NCBI GenBank assembly: GCA_949825065.1
Contig: OX463839.1
Span: forward strand, 33,365,540 to 33,429,539
DNA from: Odontocerum albicorne
Taxonomy: Eukaryota; Arthropoda; Insecta; Trichoptera; Odontoceridae
Direction: 5' to 3'
DNA: 64,000 nt
Shown: positions 52,831 through 64,000 of the stretch, piece after piece
How positions within the stretch are numbered: position 1 is the first letter of the stretch
Layout: every line of letters starts with the position of its first letter
Notes under the pieces: generated by a model
Told to the model about the DNA's origin: nothing
What the model saw: only the letters and a program-made list of their open reading frames with translations
Databases searched by the model: none
Program-made: the position numbers and the translations under genes

Positions 52831-54825
52831 TATAAAGCACACTCGTAAGACTCCCATAAGAACCTTGAATAATAATAGTAAGATGACTTTTATAGCGCTA
52901 TTTCGAAATTAAATGTCATTTCAAGTGTGCTATTTTATGAATCTATAAAAAAGCAGATTATAAGTGCTACTAAATTAATTTAAGTAAAATAAGGTCGGTA
53001 AGTTATATAAAATCTGAAGTTTAAAAAAATAAATAACGAGTCTTTTGTTCACCAAACAAATGAAATCGTTTAAAGTACCTGTGATTTTTGAACATAATAT
53101 AAATATAAACCTAGAGTGATAGGTACTAAGGGGCTTATTTAGAAAATTCCGAGGTAGTGTCAAGTTGCTTCCTCCGATTAGCTGCATATAATGAAGAAGA
53201 AGGGACGCATTGTACATATAACCAAACATGATTTTGCGATCTACTACGTTTTATTTTATCGAGTTATTTCCTGTTTTGAACTTGGATACTCCTGTTTACT
53301 TTATTTGTATTACTAAAAAATAATAACGTCATTCTTATTCCACACCTAATTGAATTAAATCCACAACAAAATATGATAGGTTAATTCTTATGAACGTTGA
53401 GTATGTTATTTACAAAAAAAATAAGGCAATTAATTGTACAACTAATAAATAAGTACGGAGTGTGAAATTCTTGGAACCAAAAGTGAAGAGTTCGAGATGT
53501 CAGCGGACCAGGGTTTGACTACTTTCTAGGCGTCCATGGACTGATCTGTACTGTCCACAAGGTACTACCACTTAACATGGGCTAAACTCTAATTAACGCA
53601 CTAGGTGATGCAAATGGTTAATGGTAAACATTTATTTATTGTATACGATTTTTTAGTGTCCTTAACAAACCATAACAAAATTTACTAAACAAAATATCAA
53701 ATAACTTGGGAAAACAACACCATTTAGAACACATACGGTCCGTGAAATCACTAATGTACAAGTTATACACAACATTTATCAAATACGAAGTAAATTATAT
53801 TAAATAAATAAACAAAGAAGACAAAATGAAAATGGAATAACTAGTCTCTCAGTCTAGGCCTTAGATTGAAAAAAATGCAGGAGAAGAACCCTTCAGAGCT
53901 CGATAACATCTATACTATAAATTTCCATCAAACAAGATATGGAGTTGTTGAACGATTGTTGCATTTTCACGGTTGATTAATTATACCGAATTCTTATTAT
54001 GCGTAACACACAGACAGTATTTGTTAATAATATAAACGCATATCATAATAGCAAGATTTGACATTTCTATAATTATCTATAATTATTCTTGATATTTTTT
54101 CCTTGAACTTCTCCGTAGTTCATTTATCCCTGTTTTTAAACAACTGCCTTTACCTTTTGATTTTTTATGTTACATGTTGTTTTGATAATACTAACTCTCT
54201 TAAATTGCCTTTCCATCACGGCTTAATAAATGGATTATAAGGAATCGTGACCGACTGAGTCCTGGAGTAAAAGGCTTAATTGGATTTCTTCCCTCGACAC
54301 ATTCGTACTATTGTCTATTGCGAATTTTTCAAGTCATCGTAATTAACTCATTTGATTATGGATATCTGCTTCAGGATGTGAACTATAATTTTTTTTCAGA
54401 TGAGTAGGGACTCTATTTGGCATGGAGATATGGAACTATTTGAAATGATATTTGTGAAACTATTTGGAATGATATTTGCAGATTTTATATTTATTTGTGT
54501 ATGGATATTTGGAGATGAGTTGGAACTCTATTTGGTATGGATATATCTTTTGATTTTGTTTTTATATTTTGGATTTTGTTTTTATATTTTTACTATTTAT
54601 TTTGTATAATATTTGAATATGTATTTAATTATGCATGGATTAGCAATATTTTTTTTTAATAATATGCAATCCCCCCAAACTTGGATGATTTGTGCCATCA
54701 AATGAAAGTCATTATGTAATTTTAGGAGTCGATGTAATAAAATTAATTTAAAAAAATACAATTCTAAACAATTTCAAGAATTATACGATTAAGCTTCAAA
54801 ATTTAACAAGCGATCTATAAGTTGA
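52831..54825. other. Spacer, nothing firm
   Basis: AT-rich. At 54396-54545 short phrases recur irregularly (GGAACTATTTGAAATGATAT, GAAACTATTTGGAATGATAT, GGAACTCTATTTGGTATGGA), a degenerate repeat that makes a 69-codon frame. No gene supported. Confidence 0.5.
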
Positions 54826-55320
54826 AATGTTTCACGAAAAAAGAAGAAACGCAACATTCATTGGACGCAGTAAAGATATGGTTTTTAGTAAATCAAATCT
54901 GTTTCGCAAAAGACAACCGAAAATATATGGTCTATAGTTTCATCATCCAGCCCACACTAGCAGCCGGGATTCTCCACAATACCCATTTTATAAAGGTGGT
55001 TAGCCACCACGCAGTAGCCCATCCGACGCATGACAGACACTTACATCTTGTTCATTTTCATTATATTAAACCATGGTTTCAAAGGGATAAATTGTCAGAT
55101 TTTGTTTATATCTAGACCCCTTTTTACACCAGTTATATCCCACAACGCCCATCGGTGCAAAGTATAATGTATTATTTATATAAAGATCGGTTACTGGCTG
55201 TAAAAATCAGATAAGGGACAACCGGTAGAACATGCTTCGTTTGCCAAGGAATCAACACATTCATTACTAGGGATACCAATATGTGAAGGAATATAAGCTA
55301 GAGAAACATGTACATTTATT
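54826..55320 (-). pseudogene. R1/I/Jockey-group LINE RNase H remnant
   Basis: The minus strand reads AYIPSHIGIPSNECVDSLAN then EACSTGCPLSDFYSQ, the H.GIPGNE.VD.LA motif of the RNase H domain in R1/I/Jockey-group retrotransposons. Further on it reads RRMGYCVVANHLYKMGIVEN then PGC, a stop, and CGLDDETIDHIF, the usual zinc-finger-like C-terminal end. Several stops and frameshifts. Confidence 0.8.
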
Positions 55321-55419
55321 ACGGATAAATGCGTGTACTATAGTAATATATTACATGTAAAACATATAATATATTACTGACTAATGGAATAATGTAGAAG
55401 CACTGGAATAGGGGCATCT

Positions 55420-56038
55420 CAATAAGTGGGCAGCGAATTTTAAACCATCGTTCGGTGGATGATGCAATCCTTATAGAAAATTAACCAAATTACATGGAAG
55501 AACTCCTTGCCATAATGGGAAGAGTCAGCACCATGGGACTCAAAATTAACCGTGATAAGACAAAAATAGCAATTGTTAACCGCCAAGACAACAATAGAGC
55601 GGAAGTAACACACATTGGTAATTGTGATGTCGTGAAAAACTACATACTCATATATCTTGGCTCTCTAATATCCAATAATGTCGGATATGGAACGGAAATT
55701 AAAAGAAGGCGCGCCATCACACTGTCAACTATGGATAAGCTGAAGAACATTTGGAGAGATAGGAACATTATTAAGTCTACCAAAATGAATCTTGTGAAAA
55801 CATCGATTTTCCCAATATTTCTATATGGTGTTCAAACATGGATATTGAGAGAAAAGGATCGCAAGAAGATAGACGCTTTGACTATGTGGTAATGGTGATG
55901 CATGTTGTGTATATCTTGTACAGCACGTAGGCCAAATCAATAAATTCTGGACGAATTACAAATCGAACAACGTTTGTCTTCAAGTATACATACAGCTACG
56001 AATTTTCAAGTGTTTCGGCCATATTATCAGACGGAATT
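55420..56038 (+). pseudogene. LINE-gamma reverse transcriptase remnant
   Basis: Upstream, SVDDAIL at about 55455 is a decayed YADD-type active site. The open part (55494-55892) reads GLKINRDKTKIAIVNRQDNN, YLGSLISNNVGYGTEIKRRR, NLVKTSIFPIFLYGVQTWIL and REKDRKKIDALTMW. These are the conserved blocks after the palm of RTE-type reverse transcriptases (GLKIN..KT, YLGS.I, R....A). A stop follows and similarity continues to about 56030. Confidence 0.85.
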
Positions 56039-56500
56039 ATTATTATTATTTTTTTAACCACTTTGCACGGATTTCTCCTGTTACACAAAGAGGGTCTGCC
56101 TAGCGTTAGCTTATTCGTTAGGAAAAATATCAGCCAGGATTCTTCTCATACTGCTAGACGGTACCGAGAATATATCAACCGTGTCATTCAGTTGGTTCAA
56201 TATCTCTATACCACACGTGACTGAGTGTTTAGCCATGATATTCGTCCTGTAAGTTGGTATGTAGAACAGAGGGTGATTCCTTGCACGGATATATTTATTG
56301 GGTACATATAAACGTAGTGCTTCTAGAATCGCGGGACAGTTAAAGGAACCTTGGAAAACCTTTATTAGGAATATCGCAATGGATTCTTGCCTTCTTGATT
56401 CGAGGCTTCTATAGGTACACACCGTGAGAAACAATGCAAAGAATTGTGATCCAAGGAGAAATAGAAGGGTCCCGATCACGGGATAGACCTGGTAAGGAGT
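56039..56500 (-). pseudogene. Jockey/CR1-like LINE C-terminal remnant with (AAT)n tail
   Basis: The minus-strand frame 56479-56111 reads SLESRRQESIAIFLIKVFQG then SFNCPAILEALRLYVPNKYI, NHPLFYIPTYRTNIMAKHSV and FSVPSSSMRRILADIF. The (R)RR..SL..F.+K...G...CP..L..L.LYVP and PTYRTN patterns end many CR1/Jockey-type polyproteins. The stop is followed within about 50 bases by AAATAATAATAATAATT (minus strand, near 56040-56056), a LINE tail. The frame itself is open for 122 codons; the rest of the element is absent or decayed. Confidence 0.82.
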
Positions 56501-56734
56501 ATAACTAACAGCTCACTCCAAGAGTGTATTAGAAATGCTGCTGACATAGTCCATTCTCCTTTCGGGTCGATGTGGAAACATTGCCAGGACTCTTCCTCAC
56601 GCCAGTCTGTCCGATGACATAACCTTAACATCGATCCCAATCAAGTGAATCGTTTGGTGGAACAACCTGTTGACTGCTAACTGTAACCTTTTTTTCGGTT
56701 TCTCTATTGGTCTAAGGCTCAATAGTAAACTCTA

Positions 56735-56912
56735 AAACTTTGTATAAACACCATGTGGCAATATAAATCAACTAACCAGAAATACATAAAAGAAGCCTGA
56801 AGTGAAAATCAGACTGAACTCCTTTTAAATCAATAACATTCCAAGGAATCGAAACCGCAACTCCGGGCCGGGAGACAAAAGTCTTATCAATTATATTTCA
56901 GAGGTCGCACTA
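56735..56912 (-). repeat. SINE-A copy, full length
   Basis: CACCATGTGGCAATATAAAT, CAACTAACCAGAAATACATA, GAAGTGAAAATCAGACTGAA and the head GAATCGAAACCGCAACTCCG, then GGCCGGGAGACAAAAGTCTT. Confidence 0.85.
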
Positions 56913-57424
56913 CTGGGTTGACTTTGAAACAAAAATACTTTGAAATTTTCAACATTGACTATCATATTTTATATAAAAAATAATTACACTTGTTTGTCCT
57001 TAACATATCAGAATAATATTCAAACAAATAGTAAAATATTTGTTTACAATATAAAATAAAAATTAAGAACTTGTAATACAAAAATATAAAAAGAAATAAC
57101 AAAATTTGAAAGAAAGAAAAATACTAACACACTTATAGATATATTCCTTTAAAATATGAAAAATTTAAATGTATTGCACAAGAAAAATACGGAATTCATT
57201 TAATATAATCCAAGATTTGAGAACTACAATGTACCACACGAGGGCAACGGGAATAATTAAAATAACAATGTAAATAAAATAATGAAAAAGTTATCAAAAT
57301 AAAATAATCATGACATCAACGCAAAAATGAAAAAAGAAGAATACTACCATTTATCAGAAATTTTAGTCAAGGTCTCATTATGGAGGCAATACAAGTTAAA
57401 GCAAATAATGTGTAAAAAATGCCC
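56913..57424. other. Spacer, nothing recognised
   Basis: Strongly A-rich; no feature. Confidence 0.5.
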
Positions 57425-57615
57425 ATTCGTATTGTATTATACTTGCGTTGTATACAAATAGAAGCTGGCGAGTTTATTGCCACGAGACAATATCTTTCAA
57501 TCAACCAGAAAATTTTTAGAGGTGTTATGTGAAAACTTAATTAGAACTTTTTTTTTTTAAATTTGTTACCAATGGGAATTGAAACCAGCAACTCCCGGGT
57601 TGGAAGACAGGCGTC
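57425..57615 (-). repeat. SINE-A copy, near full length
   Basis: TTGTATTATACTTGCGTTGT, TTCAATCAACCAGAAAATTT, GTTACCAATGGGAATTGAAA and GGGTTGGAAGACAGGCGTCG; the A box is cut. Confidence 0.83.
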
Positions 57616-58921
57616 GTTAAAAATCCAACTGTATTAATTTAACATATTTTATATTACATGCTTCATTTTCTGTTAAAAAATAATAGTTATTTCTCTGAAA
57701 GAAAAATGGATGCCGGACACCAAAGCAAAAAATAAATACAGAGAACGCGGCTGAGCGTTTCCGAGAAGTTCTCATGATGCTATCTTTATGTGCTTTCGTA
57801 CTTTGTAATTAAGTCGTGCCAAGAAAGATGGCGTACTACGAGATACGATACTATATATTATTGGAATGAATAAAAAATATTTGTTCATAAGATATAATAA
57901 TATATCCTAGGAATTTGGAGCACGTAAATAAAGGTATACGAAAATATTTGTTAGTCAATAAGATTATAAAATAGAGTCATGTAAGTGTTTTTTTTATATT
58001 CTGAGTGAGGGTGACTTCCTTTTTATATTAAAATTTGGCATCCATTTGAAACTCATTTATAAAATAGGACGGTTATTAATGATTCATGATATCGTCGGGT
58101 TTCTGGCTCAATATGGTAACTTACAATTAATTATTTCTGGAATATTTCAATTAAAAAAGTTTAAACTCCTTCAAACATGTAGGATTTGGGCACTTTCATA
58201 TTTTTCACTTGAGTAAAAAAAATATTTTCATTTAAAACATTAGTTAAATTATTTAGTAGGCATGCACATTAGCAGTATGATAATAATTACCATAAATTTT
58301 CACTTATCAATTTGCTCCAGAATTCTAACGATATGTTTTATGGGCTGAATTTGGTCACCTGTACATTCATAAGTGTGAGATCAGACGAGCAGCACTTGAT
58401 GGGTAGTTTTGAACGACTTTTCAATCAAAAGTTGAGGGTAAAGAATAAAAATGTGACACAAGAATGATATACGTGTCATGCGAAATATAAACATTTTAAG
58501 TACGACCTGTCTTATTTTAACCTATCGAAGTCTGTTTGGAAATTCTGATAAGTCGACAAATTTAAACTATTTTTACTAAATATTTAGACTAAAGTTTAAA
58601 CATGAATGTAAATTATATGAGAGAAAAAAAGGTTTATTGCGGGAGACAAAAATATTTAAGATGTTTTGTGGTTAATTAATGTCACACGACCATGGTTATC
58701 AAAATATTTATATAAATTAAATGCTTATTTTATAAAATAAACATATTGATTTATAATTCATTTCTGTGTTGTACGTTTTGGTAACGCGTTTGTGATTATG
58801 TTGCTAGAATGTGACTAATGTACCCCAAAAGTGCTCTGTGATTAGGAATACCCAATATGGGTGGATAGCCATTTAAAACAAAAAAAACTTTTCTTTCAGT
58901 ATAATTATAACGTTTAAACGA
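57616..58921. other. Spacer, nothing recognised
   Basis: No gene or known repeat supported; AT-rich. Confidence 0.5.
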
Positions 58922-59118
58922 CATCCCCATCATGGTTGGTAAGATGCATGTCTTCCGACAGGTTACAAGTTTAATTCCCGTTGGTAGCCGTTTTTTTCAA
59001 AATAAGGTTTAAATCTGGTTTTCACTTAAGGCATATTTAAGATATTTCTGATTGGAAGAAAGAGATTGTTACATGACAGAGTTTGTGTATACAACGAAAG
59101 AGCTATACAATACATTAT
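58922..59118 (+). repeat. SINE-A copy (family description)
   Basis: SINE-A is a ~200-bp tRNA-derived family with at least a dozen recognisable copies here on both strands. It opens with a tRNA-like head, consensus GACCTCCGTGGCCTAGTTGG, TAAGACGCCTGTCTTCCAGC, CCGGGAGTTGCGGGTTCGAT, TCCCGGTGGTACC, containing RNA polymerase III A- and B-box-like segments. The body follows with CAGTCTGGTTTTCACTTAAG, TTTCTGGTTGGTTGGAAGAG, ATTGCCACATGGCAATAAGC and CCACCAGGTTTTACTGTATA, and the tail CAACGAAAGTGTAATACAAT; there is no poly(A). This copy has ATGGTTGGTAAGATGCATGT, AAGTTTAATTCCCGTTGGTA, TTTCTGATTGGAAGAAAGAG and a tail to about 59118. Copies differ by roughly 20-30% by eye, so the family is old. Confidence 0.88.
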
Positions 59119-59714
59119 AATTATATAACTGCATTTTTAAAACACGATCTAGTAGAAATTATATCTATGGTGGTATCTACGTGGATTATACGAAATACAT
59201 AAAAATATAGATTTATTAAAAAAAACTCGAATAGATACATTTAAAAAACACAACGACAAAAGAACAGAAATGCAATTTGTGTTTTTTATCTATAGTTATT
59301 TACTTACGAAATTAACTACAGCTTACACGTACGTTATTCGATGTGTATTGTGCATGTACTCGTATGGTAACTACGACCTACGAGAGGTCAAAATTACTAA
59401 AATATATACATTAATTGAATTTCGTTTCCAGTCTAGATTTTAAAAAAATATTTTTAATGTAGCTACACCACATTGTTTCAGAAGCCCTAAACAAGTATTT
59501 AATTTTATGAAGAAACCTTTGATATTTAAATATTTTCAAAACTTTAAATTTAAAAATATTTATCAAACATAAAATAATCCAAAAATAATACATTGAAATA
59601 CATGAGAACATGTAAATTTTCGTGTTAACCTGTGACATGTTTAATAATATAATAAATAAATATTTTTATGAAAGGAGAAATACAAAATGATTACAAACAT
59701 ACATCATAACGACA
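59119..59714. other. Spacer, nothing recognised
   Basis: AT-rich; octamer TACTCGTA at 59357. Confidence 0.5.
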
Positions 59715-60245
59715 TTTTCCTATCGAGGTAGCCAGAGGGACAGAACGTCAGACTTTCCTATCTCGACACATATCCTTAACCTCTTCTACATCCACACACC
59801 TTCTCATTAAACTTCTACGATTTATCTGGCTTTCTACGTCTCCTTCCTTCACAAATCACATTCCTGTTCTGATTGAAAATATTCACATGAACCAACCATA
59901 TTTTCCTTGGTTTCCTCTCACACGCCTTCCACTCACATTTGCACTATATATCTGTTTTATTAGTGTTTATTCTTTCATTCGTTCTACATGCCCAAACCAT
60001 CTCAGCGTGCTGTTCTTCATCTTATCCCATCAGCTTTAAGTTTACATTCATCCCTAATCCCTTCATTCATCAAACATTGTCACCCCGTGTATTCTTCTCA
60101 ATGCACGCATTTCTACAATATTTATTGGGTTCCTATCAGTCTTTTTTCACGTACACGTTTTACTCCGATACCTCAGGGTTGGCACCAAATTTCTATTGTG
60201 GACTATATCTTAGCAATTTTTTTATACTCTCCGGTTCGAATATAT
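59715..60245 (-). pseudogene. LINE-beta reverse transcriptase C-terminal and 3' remnant
   Basis: The plus strand is the non-coding strand: CTTCTACATCCACACACCTT and TCTCATTAAACTTCTACG at the 3' side match 33540-33580, and GCACGCATTTCTACAATATT then ATTGGGTTCCTATCAG corresponds to the AMEMRALR region. The frames on the plus strand here (102 and 94 codons) are shadows. Confidence 0.68.
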
Positions 60246-61061
60246 AACATATATGTTTTAGTGCCCCATTGACTGTTTACTATGGCTATACATTCGATAT
60301 CCCTTTTAACTCTTCCCCCATCTGAAAAAAAATCCTTACAAAACACAAAAGTACTTTATTTACATAATCTAATGGATGACGAGAGTTTCTGTTAAAGAGA
60401 GTCGAAAAACATTTTTTTTAATTAAACCTCTACTCAGGAATTTATTACCTCATTATTAAGTGTTTTTCTCTCATCATTGAAATAAAAGTTTAAATTTAAA
60501 AAAAGTTCAAATTAAAATGGATTTATTTTCGTTTATTATCAAACTAAGCCATTTTTCTGTAAGTAAGTTGATCATTTAGAAATACAATTTTCTTTGCATA
60601 AATAGTGCAATATTTTCCATTCATCCAAGTTTAAGGAAAGTGGCAAATAAAACCAACGGCTTGCTCGAATGTGTGGGTAGGCAACACCCATATAATTTAA
60701 GGTCTAGCATGTATTGGTACAGGCGTATACTTGACCTTGACATTGCACGACCTTCGCAGAGTTACCCAGTCTCGCAACCAGGCTAGGCACGGCCTGCGGC
60801 GGTGCCCTCAAAACCTTAAGTAATAAAACTGAAATTTATTTCATCATTAAGAATGTATGGCTGGGAAAGAGAGCGTCTACTTATAACAAGATAATTTAAA
60901 AAAAATCCCTGTACATTGTACTACCGTTGTGTACGAAAAAATCAGTAACTGCATGGAAAATGAAAGATGAGCTATGTTTATCAATGGATTTCATTTTTTA
61001 TTCTATATAATTATGAAAACAAAAAAGTATTAACATCATGCTTTCATTTTTCTTTCGTATG
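60246..61061. other. Spacer with a GC-richer patch
   Basis: 60640-60830 is clearly more GC-rich than its surroundings (GTGTGGGTAGGCAACACCCA, TCTCGCAACCAGGCTAGGCA, CGGCCTGCGGCGGTGCCCTC) but gives no frame or family I can name; it may be an old repeat or an unrecognised exon or RNA gene. Confidence 0.4.
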
Positions 61062-61235
61062 GTAGGTACCCTTCAAAATAACTGAATTGGTGATGCGGAC
61101 ATATTGAAAAGCGTGGCATGGAGGCAATATTGTCCTTGGCCCCAGCAATTGCACTTTCGGGTTCAGAGCCACTGGAATAGACACGTAATTCGCGGTTCGT
61201 AATTGCACGTATTGGTAACACTACCGCAAGTTAAA
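61062..61235 (-). repeat. SINE-B body, inverted
   Basis: CCCTTCAAAATAACTGAATT, GAGGCAATATTGTCCTTGGC, CAGAGCCACTGGAATAGACA and GTAATTCGCGGTTCGTAATT align with 6775-6975 and, inverted, with 11930-12035. Confidence 0.65.
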
Positions 61236-61299
61236 AGTCAACACTTGCAGACATACTTTAGTAACGTATTTTACTCGTATCATGCCTACTTCAAACAAT

Positions 61300-61600
61300 G
61301 TGCTTACACTGCTCTGCGAGAGGCTATCCCTCGTGATCTGTCAGCCATCCTGGGGATGTAAGGCGCCTGTGCGCGAGTTGGTTTATTGCGTGCAAGGTGT
61401 TGCACTTCAGCATTCACACATTATTGACATATTTAACACAATATTACGGTGGCAAGGATATCAAACTTCCAAGACGATCGGTAGGTTCATTCTGATGCAG
61501 TCTTTCGTCAGGGTTTTTATAGCGCTATTTATTGTAAAGCTTAAAAGGGTTATAGGTATTAATGATGAGCAGCATATAAATTACAGAAAAACATAAATTG
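61300..61600 (-). pseudogene. Second copy of the repeated open-frame fragment at 44986-45290
   Basis: Shared blocks on the plus strand: GGCTATCCCTCGTGATC / GGCTATCCGTCGTGATC, GCGCCTGTGCG / GACGCCTGTGCG, GGCAAGGATATCAAACTTCC / GGTAAGGATATTAAACTTCT, AAGACGATC, GCAGTCTTTCG and ATGAGCAGCATATAA. On the minus strand this copy has stops, so it is broken. Confidence 0.6.
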
Positions 61601-63030
61601 TGTGGCCTATGAGTAAAACCTGTCCGAAAGTGAATCTGTCTCGAATCGAACCTGTTCTGTTAGTATATAATTTGTAACAGAATGAAAAGATTCGAGTAAA
61701 TACGGTGAAAATGCTCGCGTTAGCTGGGGTGGGTGGGGCGAATATACCAGGTAGCTTCCTATCGTTATTTTTTGAGTGGCTGGTCCTATAACATAAATTT
61801 AAACTGCCTTTGGATTGTAGGCAAAGAGACGTTGAAGAAGATTCTTAAGGTCACGCTATTTGGGAGATGTTATATTGCAACGTAAGCACCCTTAGATTGA
61901 CATTTCATACAGAAAATAAATAAATATAAATGTTAGTTAAAAATAAGAAATATTTGTAAGGAAGGTTTAAAGGAAAGAAAGAAATATTTTTTTATCAATT
62001 ATATTTACTAATGATTGTTGGTTTAATTTTATCAGTAATACAAATAATGTAATAAGGTTTATTTTAATTTAATAAATATTTTGTTTGAAAAGAAAAAGTT
62101 GGACTATTTGTGGAATTATTTAGTAACGGAATAATTATGGCACATGATAAACTTTCAGTCAGAATACTTTAAGAACTATATAAAACTACGTGAAAAAAAG
62201 TTAAGTAACGATTTGATTATTTTATAAACTGTGATAGTGAAAAGGCGAGGTTTTCTCGAGTAGTTTGAAAATAGCCGTCAAAAGACGTTGACATGTTCCT
62301 TTGTCTTACCAGTAAACTTCAATACATCTATCAATAGCAAATAAAAATACGCTTTAACACATTAAGCAAAAAATAAATTAATATTCAAATAAAAGGTATA
62401 ATGTTATTTTGATTATTTCTAACATATATTTTATGCAAACTGTTTTTTTTTAAACGAACTTTTAACACGTTCATTACAAATAACGCGATATCGCGTGTTT
62501 CAAGGTGAGCACTATGGGCCACCCATGTGATACTCGTATTGTGTAGTGAACAACAACTTGTTTAAGTATAGCGTTGGATAGAATATTGGGAAATAGTTTC
62601 CCGCTTTTTTACAAAACAATAATATCAGAAATTAGAAACATTACAGTATTTTTTTACCAGTGACCACTTTGCAAAATCAATGTGAAAAGTGAAATTTCAA
62701 ATATACTTCAATGCACTCATTTGCATGCGCGCTTTAGCCTTTGACGTAACAACTCTCGACGAAGTTTGACAGCTGTATCATTAGTATTTTTTTACGTTTT
62801 TCATAATTTTTTTCACTCAAAGGAGGGCATGAGTTGACCATTACCAATAATATTCATTGCACATGACCGTTCGTGCGACTTGAATGTGTGTATTTTTTTA
62901 GTAAATAGTAAATATTTTTCATTATTTATACATAAAATAACATAGGTACTGATACCATAAAAACATTTTAGCCATGGGGGTACTTCCCAATTATTAAGCC
63001 GGCAGTGAATATGTTTATTCAAGCATTGTT
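61601..63030. other. Spacer downstream of gene 3
   Basis: AT-rich. TTAACACGTTCATTACAAAT at about 62463 looks like a piggyBac-type end but I found no partner. An exact palindrome CGCGATATCGCG lies at about 62486. Octamer TACTCGTA at 62531. Confidence 0.45.
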
Positions 63031-63036
63031 GTCAAT

Positions 63037-63047
63037 TTTATTTTATT
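63037..63047 (-). terminator. Polyadenylation signals of gene 3 (two overlapping AATAAA)
   Basis: AATAAA occurs twice on the minus strand at 63047-63042 and 63042-63037, about 105 bases beyond the stop codon at 63153-63155. Confidence 0.5.
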
Positions 63048-63152
63048 AAATTTACTGACAAAAATGTAATACTGAAAAATATCAAAAGAGATTTTGCTAC
63101 ATTTGAACTTAAAATTCAAATATATGTTTAAAACAATAAATTTAGTAGAATG

Positions 63153-63759
63153 TTAAACTTCTATTCTAATAATCTGATACGTGCTAGGTTTTCTTCTTGG
63201 TTGCCTGAATTCTTGCTTTCTCACTTGACTCGGTACTATTAAATCTCTCGAAATAGTTCTGTGGAATGGATTTCTCTGTTTGATATTTGTTGGGCCGGGA
63301 AATGATATTGGGACACCGAAATTTCTTTGTCCTCTAATATCAATAGGTTGATAGAATCCTCCGCTTGGTCCCGTTTCTCCGATGATAGCTGCTACAGATT
63401 GACTGTTGGCTCCACTTCCAGAAAATCCATTTGAGTTCTGTCCAAAGCCAAGTCCAGAACCTTGAGCCACGGCTCCATTCCCGAATGCTCCTGATGAACT
63501 CTGACCATTGGAGAATGATTGTGACCCCGGAAATGAGCCTGAAAATCCAGAACCTTGCCCGAAAGCTGATGAAATGCCTTGAAGTCCCACATGGTTTGCT
63601 GCACTTTGACTTTGGGCATTACTTGCTGAGAATCCTTGTCCAAATAAACTTCCCGCTGAACTGGCTGCTGATGCAGCTGAAGAACTTGAAGAGATTCCTT
63701 GGAAACCTGTAGAGAAGCTCGATGATTGACTACTTGCTTGGCTTCCAGAAATTGAAGAT
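63153..63759 (-). CDS. Gene 3: last exon of a Ser/Gly/Ala/Gln-rich silk-like protein (201 codons visible)
   Basis: The exon starts at 63759 after a good acceptor (AAACATTATTTCAG) and supplies the last base of a split codon, so earlier exons lie beyond the window; the ATG-started open frame into the intron (to 63827) is an artefact. The first ~130 residues are low complexity: SGSQASSQSSSFSTGFQGIS, SAASAASSAGSLFGQGFSAS, ISSAFGQGSGFSGSFPGSQS and GAFGNGAVAQGSGLGFGQNS, with recurring FGQG, GFSG and SQS. The C-terminal ~70 residues are different, basic and Pro/Arg-rich: GFYQPIDIRGQRNFGVPISF, NPFHRTISRDLIVPSQVRKQ and PRRKPSTYQIIRIEV. Such composition is known for silk, cuticle and eggshell structural proteins; which one is inference. 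A signal peptide would be in the missing exons. No stop or frameshift. Confidence 0.78.
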
Positions 63760-63911
63760 CTGAAATAATGTTTGAAAATTTTATTAATAAAAATATATAA
63801 AGTGACAACGTTGGTTGGTCGAGCCATTTACTTTTCAATTGAAATATCATTTTAATTTGAAGCACAGTATTTTTCTACGTAGTTTTTGGTAGATATAGCA
63901 TATCTATCTTT

Positions 63912-64000
63912 GACAACCTCCGTGGTTTAATTGGTAAGACGTTTGTCTTTCAGCCCGGAGATTGCCGACTCGATTTCCGGTGGTACCCAATTTATTTTAA
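63912..64000 (+). repeat. SINE-A head, cut by the window end
   Basis: GACAACCTCCGTGGTTTAAT, TGGTAAGACGTTTGTCTTTC, AGCCCGGAGATTGCCGACTC and GATTTCCGGTGGTACCC. One of the best-kept heads in the window. It sits in the intron upstream of the gene 3 exon. Confidence 0.82.

Noticed and set aside
59939..60272. Two overlapping plus-strand frames of 102 and 94 codons
   Set aside because: They lie antisense to a decayed LINE-beta reverse transcriptase.
62463..62520. TTAACACGTTCATTAC as a piggyBac terminus
   Set aside because: Resembles one, but no second end with TTAA was found within a plausible distance.
63760..63827. N-terminal extension MARPTNVVTLYIF of gene 3
   Set aside because: Lies upstream of a good splice acceptor at 63760-63761 and has no resemblance to the rest; it is intron.

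Overview
The window is AT-rich eukaryotic nuclear DNA (about 70% A+T by eye), almost certainly from an insect. Evidence for this is a GT-AG spliced gene with a TATA box and an arthropod-type initiator, and a dense mixture of mariner, hAT, Tigger/pogo, piggyBac-like and RTE elements with several tRNA-derived SINE families. Lepidoptera is a guess from repeat style, not something the sequence proves. A 200-base run of N (30675-30874) marks an assembly gap beside a long TA repeat.

Host genes are few. I support three models, all on the minus strand and all apparently encoding small, disordered proteins of the secreted kind. Gene 1 (14916-22484) has two exons separated by a 7.07-kb intron; exon 1 encodes a signal peptide, the splice phases match, and a TATA box and initiator lie at 22830/22799. 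Gene 2 (50213-50623) encodes a signal peptide and has a TATA box and CCAGT initiator at 50685/50653; its 3' end may be a splice donor rather than the stop. Gene 3 (63153-63759) is the last exon of a Ser/Gly/Ala/Gln-rich silk-like protein whose upstream exons lie beyond the window. I assign no precise function to any of them.

Everything else is repeats. 1-6.5 kb: a possible piggyBac end, a hAT element with a perfect 8-bp target duplication, an apparently intact mariner (345-aa transposase), and a 5'-truncated RTE retrotransposon with an open 600-codon reverse transcriptase frame and a 13-bp target duplication. 6.5-14.9 kb: SINEs and decayed LINE 3' ends. 15-22.4 kb (gene 1 intron): a scrambled mariner fragment, a piggyBac-like element and SINEs. 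23-26 kb, just upstream of the gene 1 promoter: four separate tandem arrays (about 60 bp x6, 48 bp x16, about 130 bp x4, 37 bp x3). 26-30 kb: a Tigger element and an internally deleted mariner. 30-45 kb: TA repeat and gap, LINE remnants, SINEs, a ~150-bp tandem block holding an inverted repeat, a small Tc1/mariner-like element, a 54-bp x7 array built from a SINE head, and a 36-bp array next to a hAT MITE. 45-64 kb: hAT MITEs (one nested in a SINE), more LINE fragments, gene 2, many SINEs, gene 3.

The most unusual signal is the octamer TACTCGTA/TACGAGTA, which I counted 28 times by hand against about 2-3 expected. In two pairs of related repeats it looks like a 6-bp insertion at a TA, as a transposon excision footprint would.
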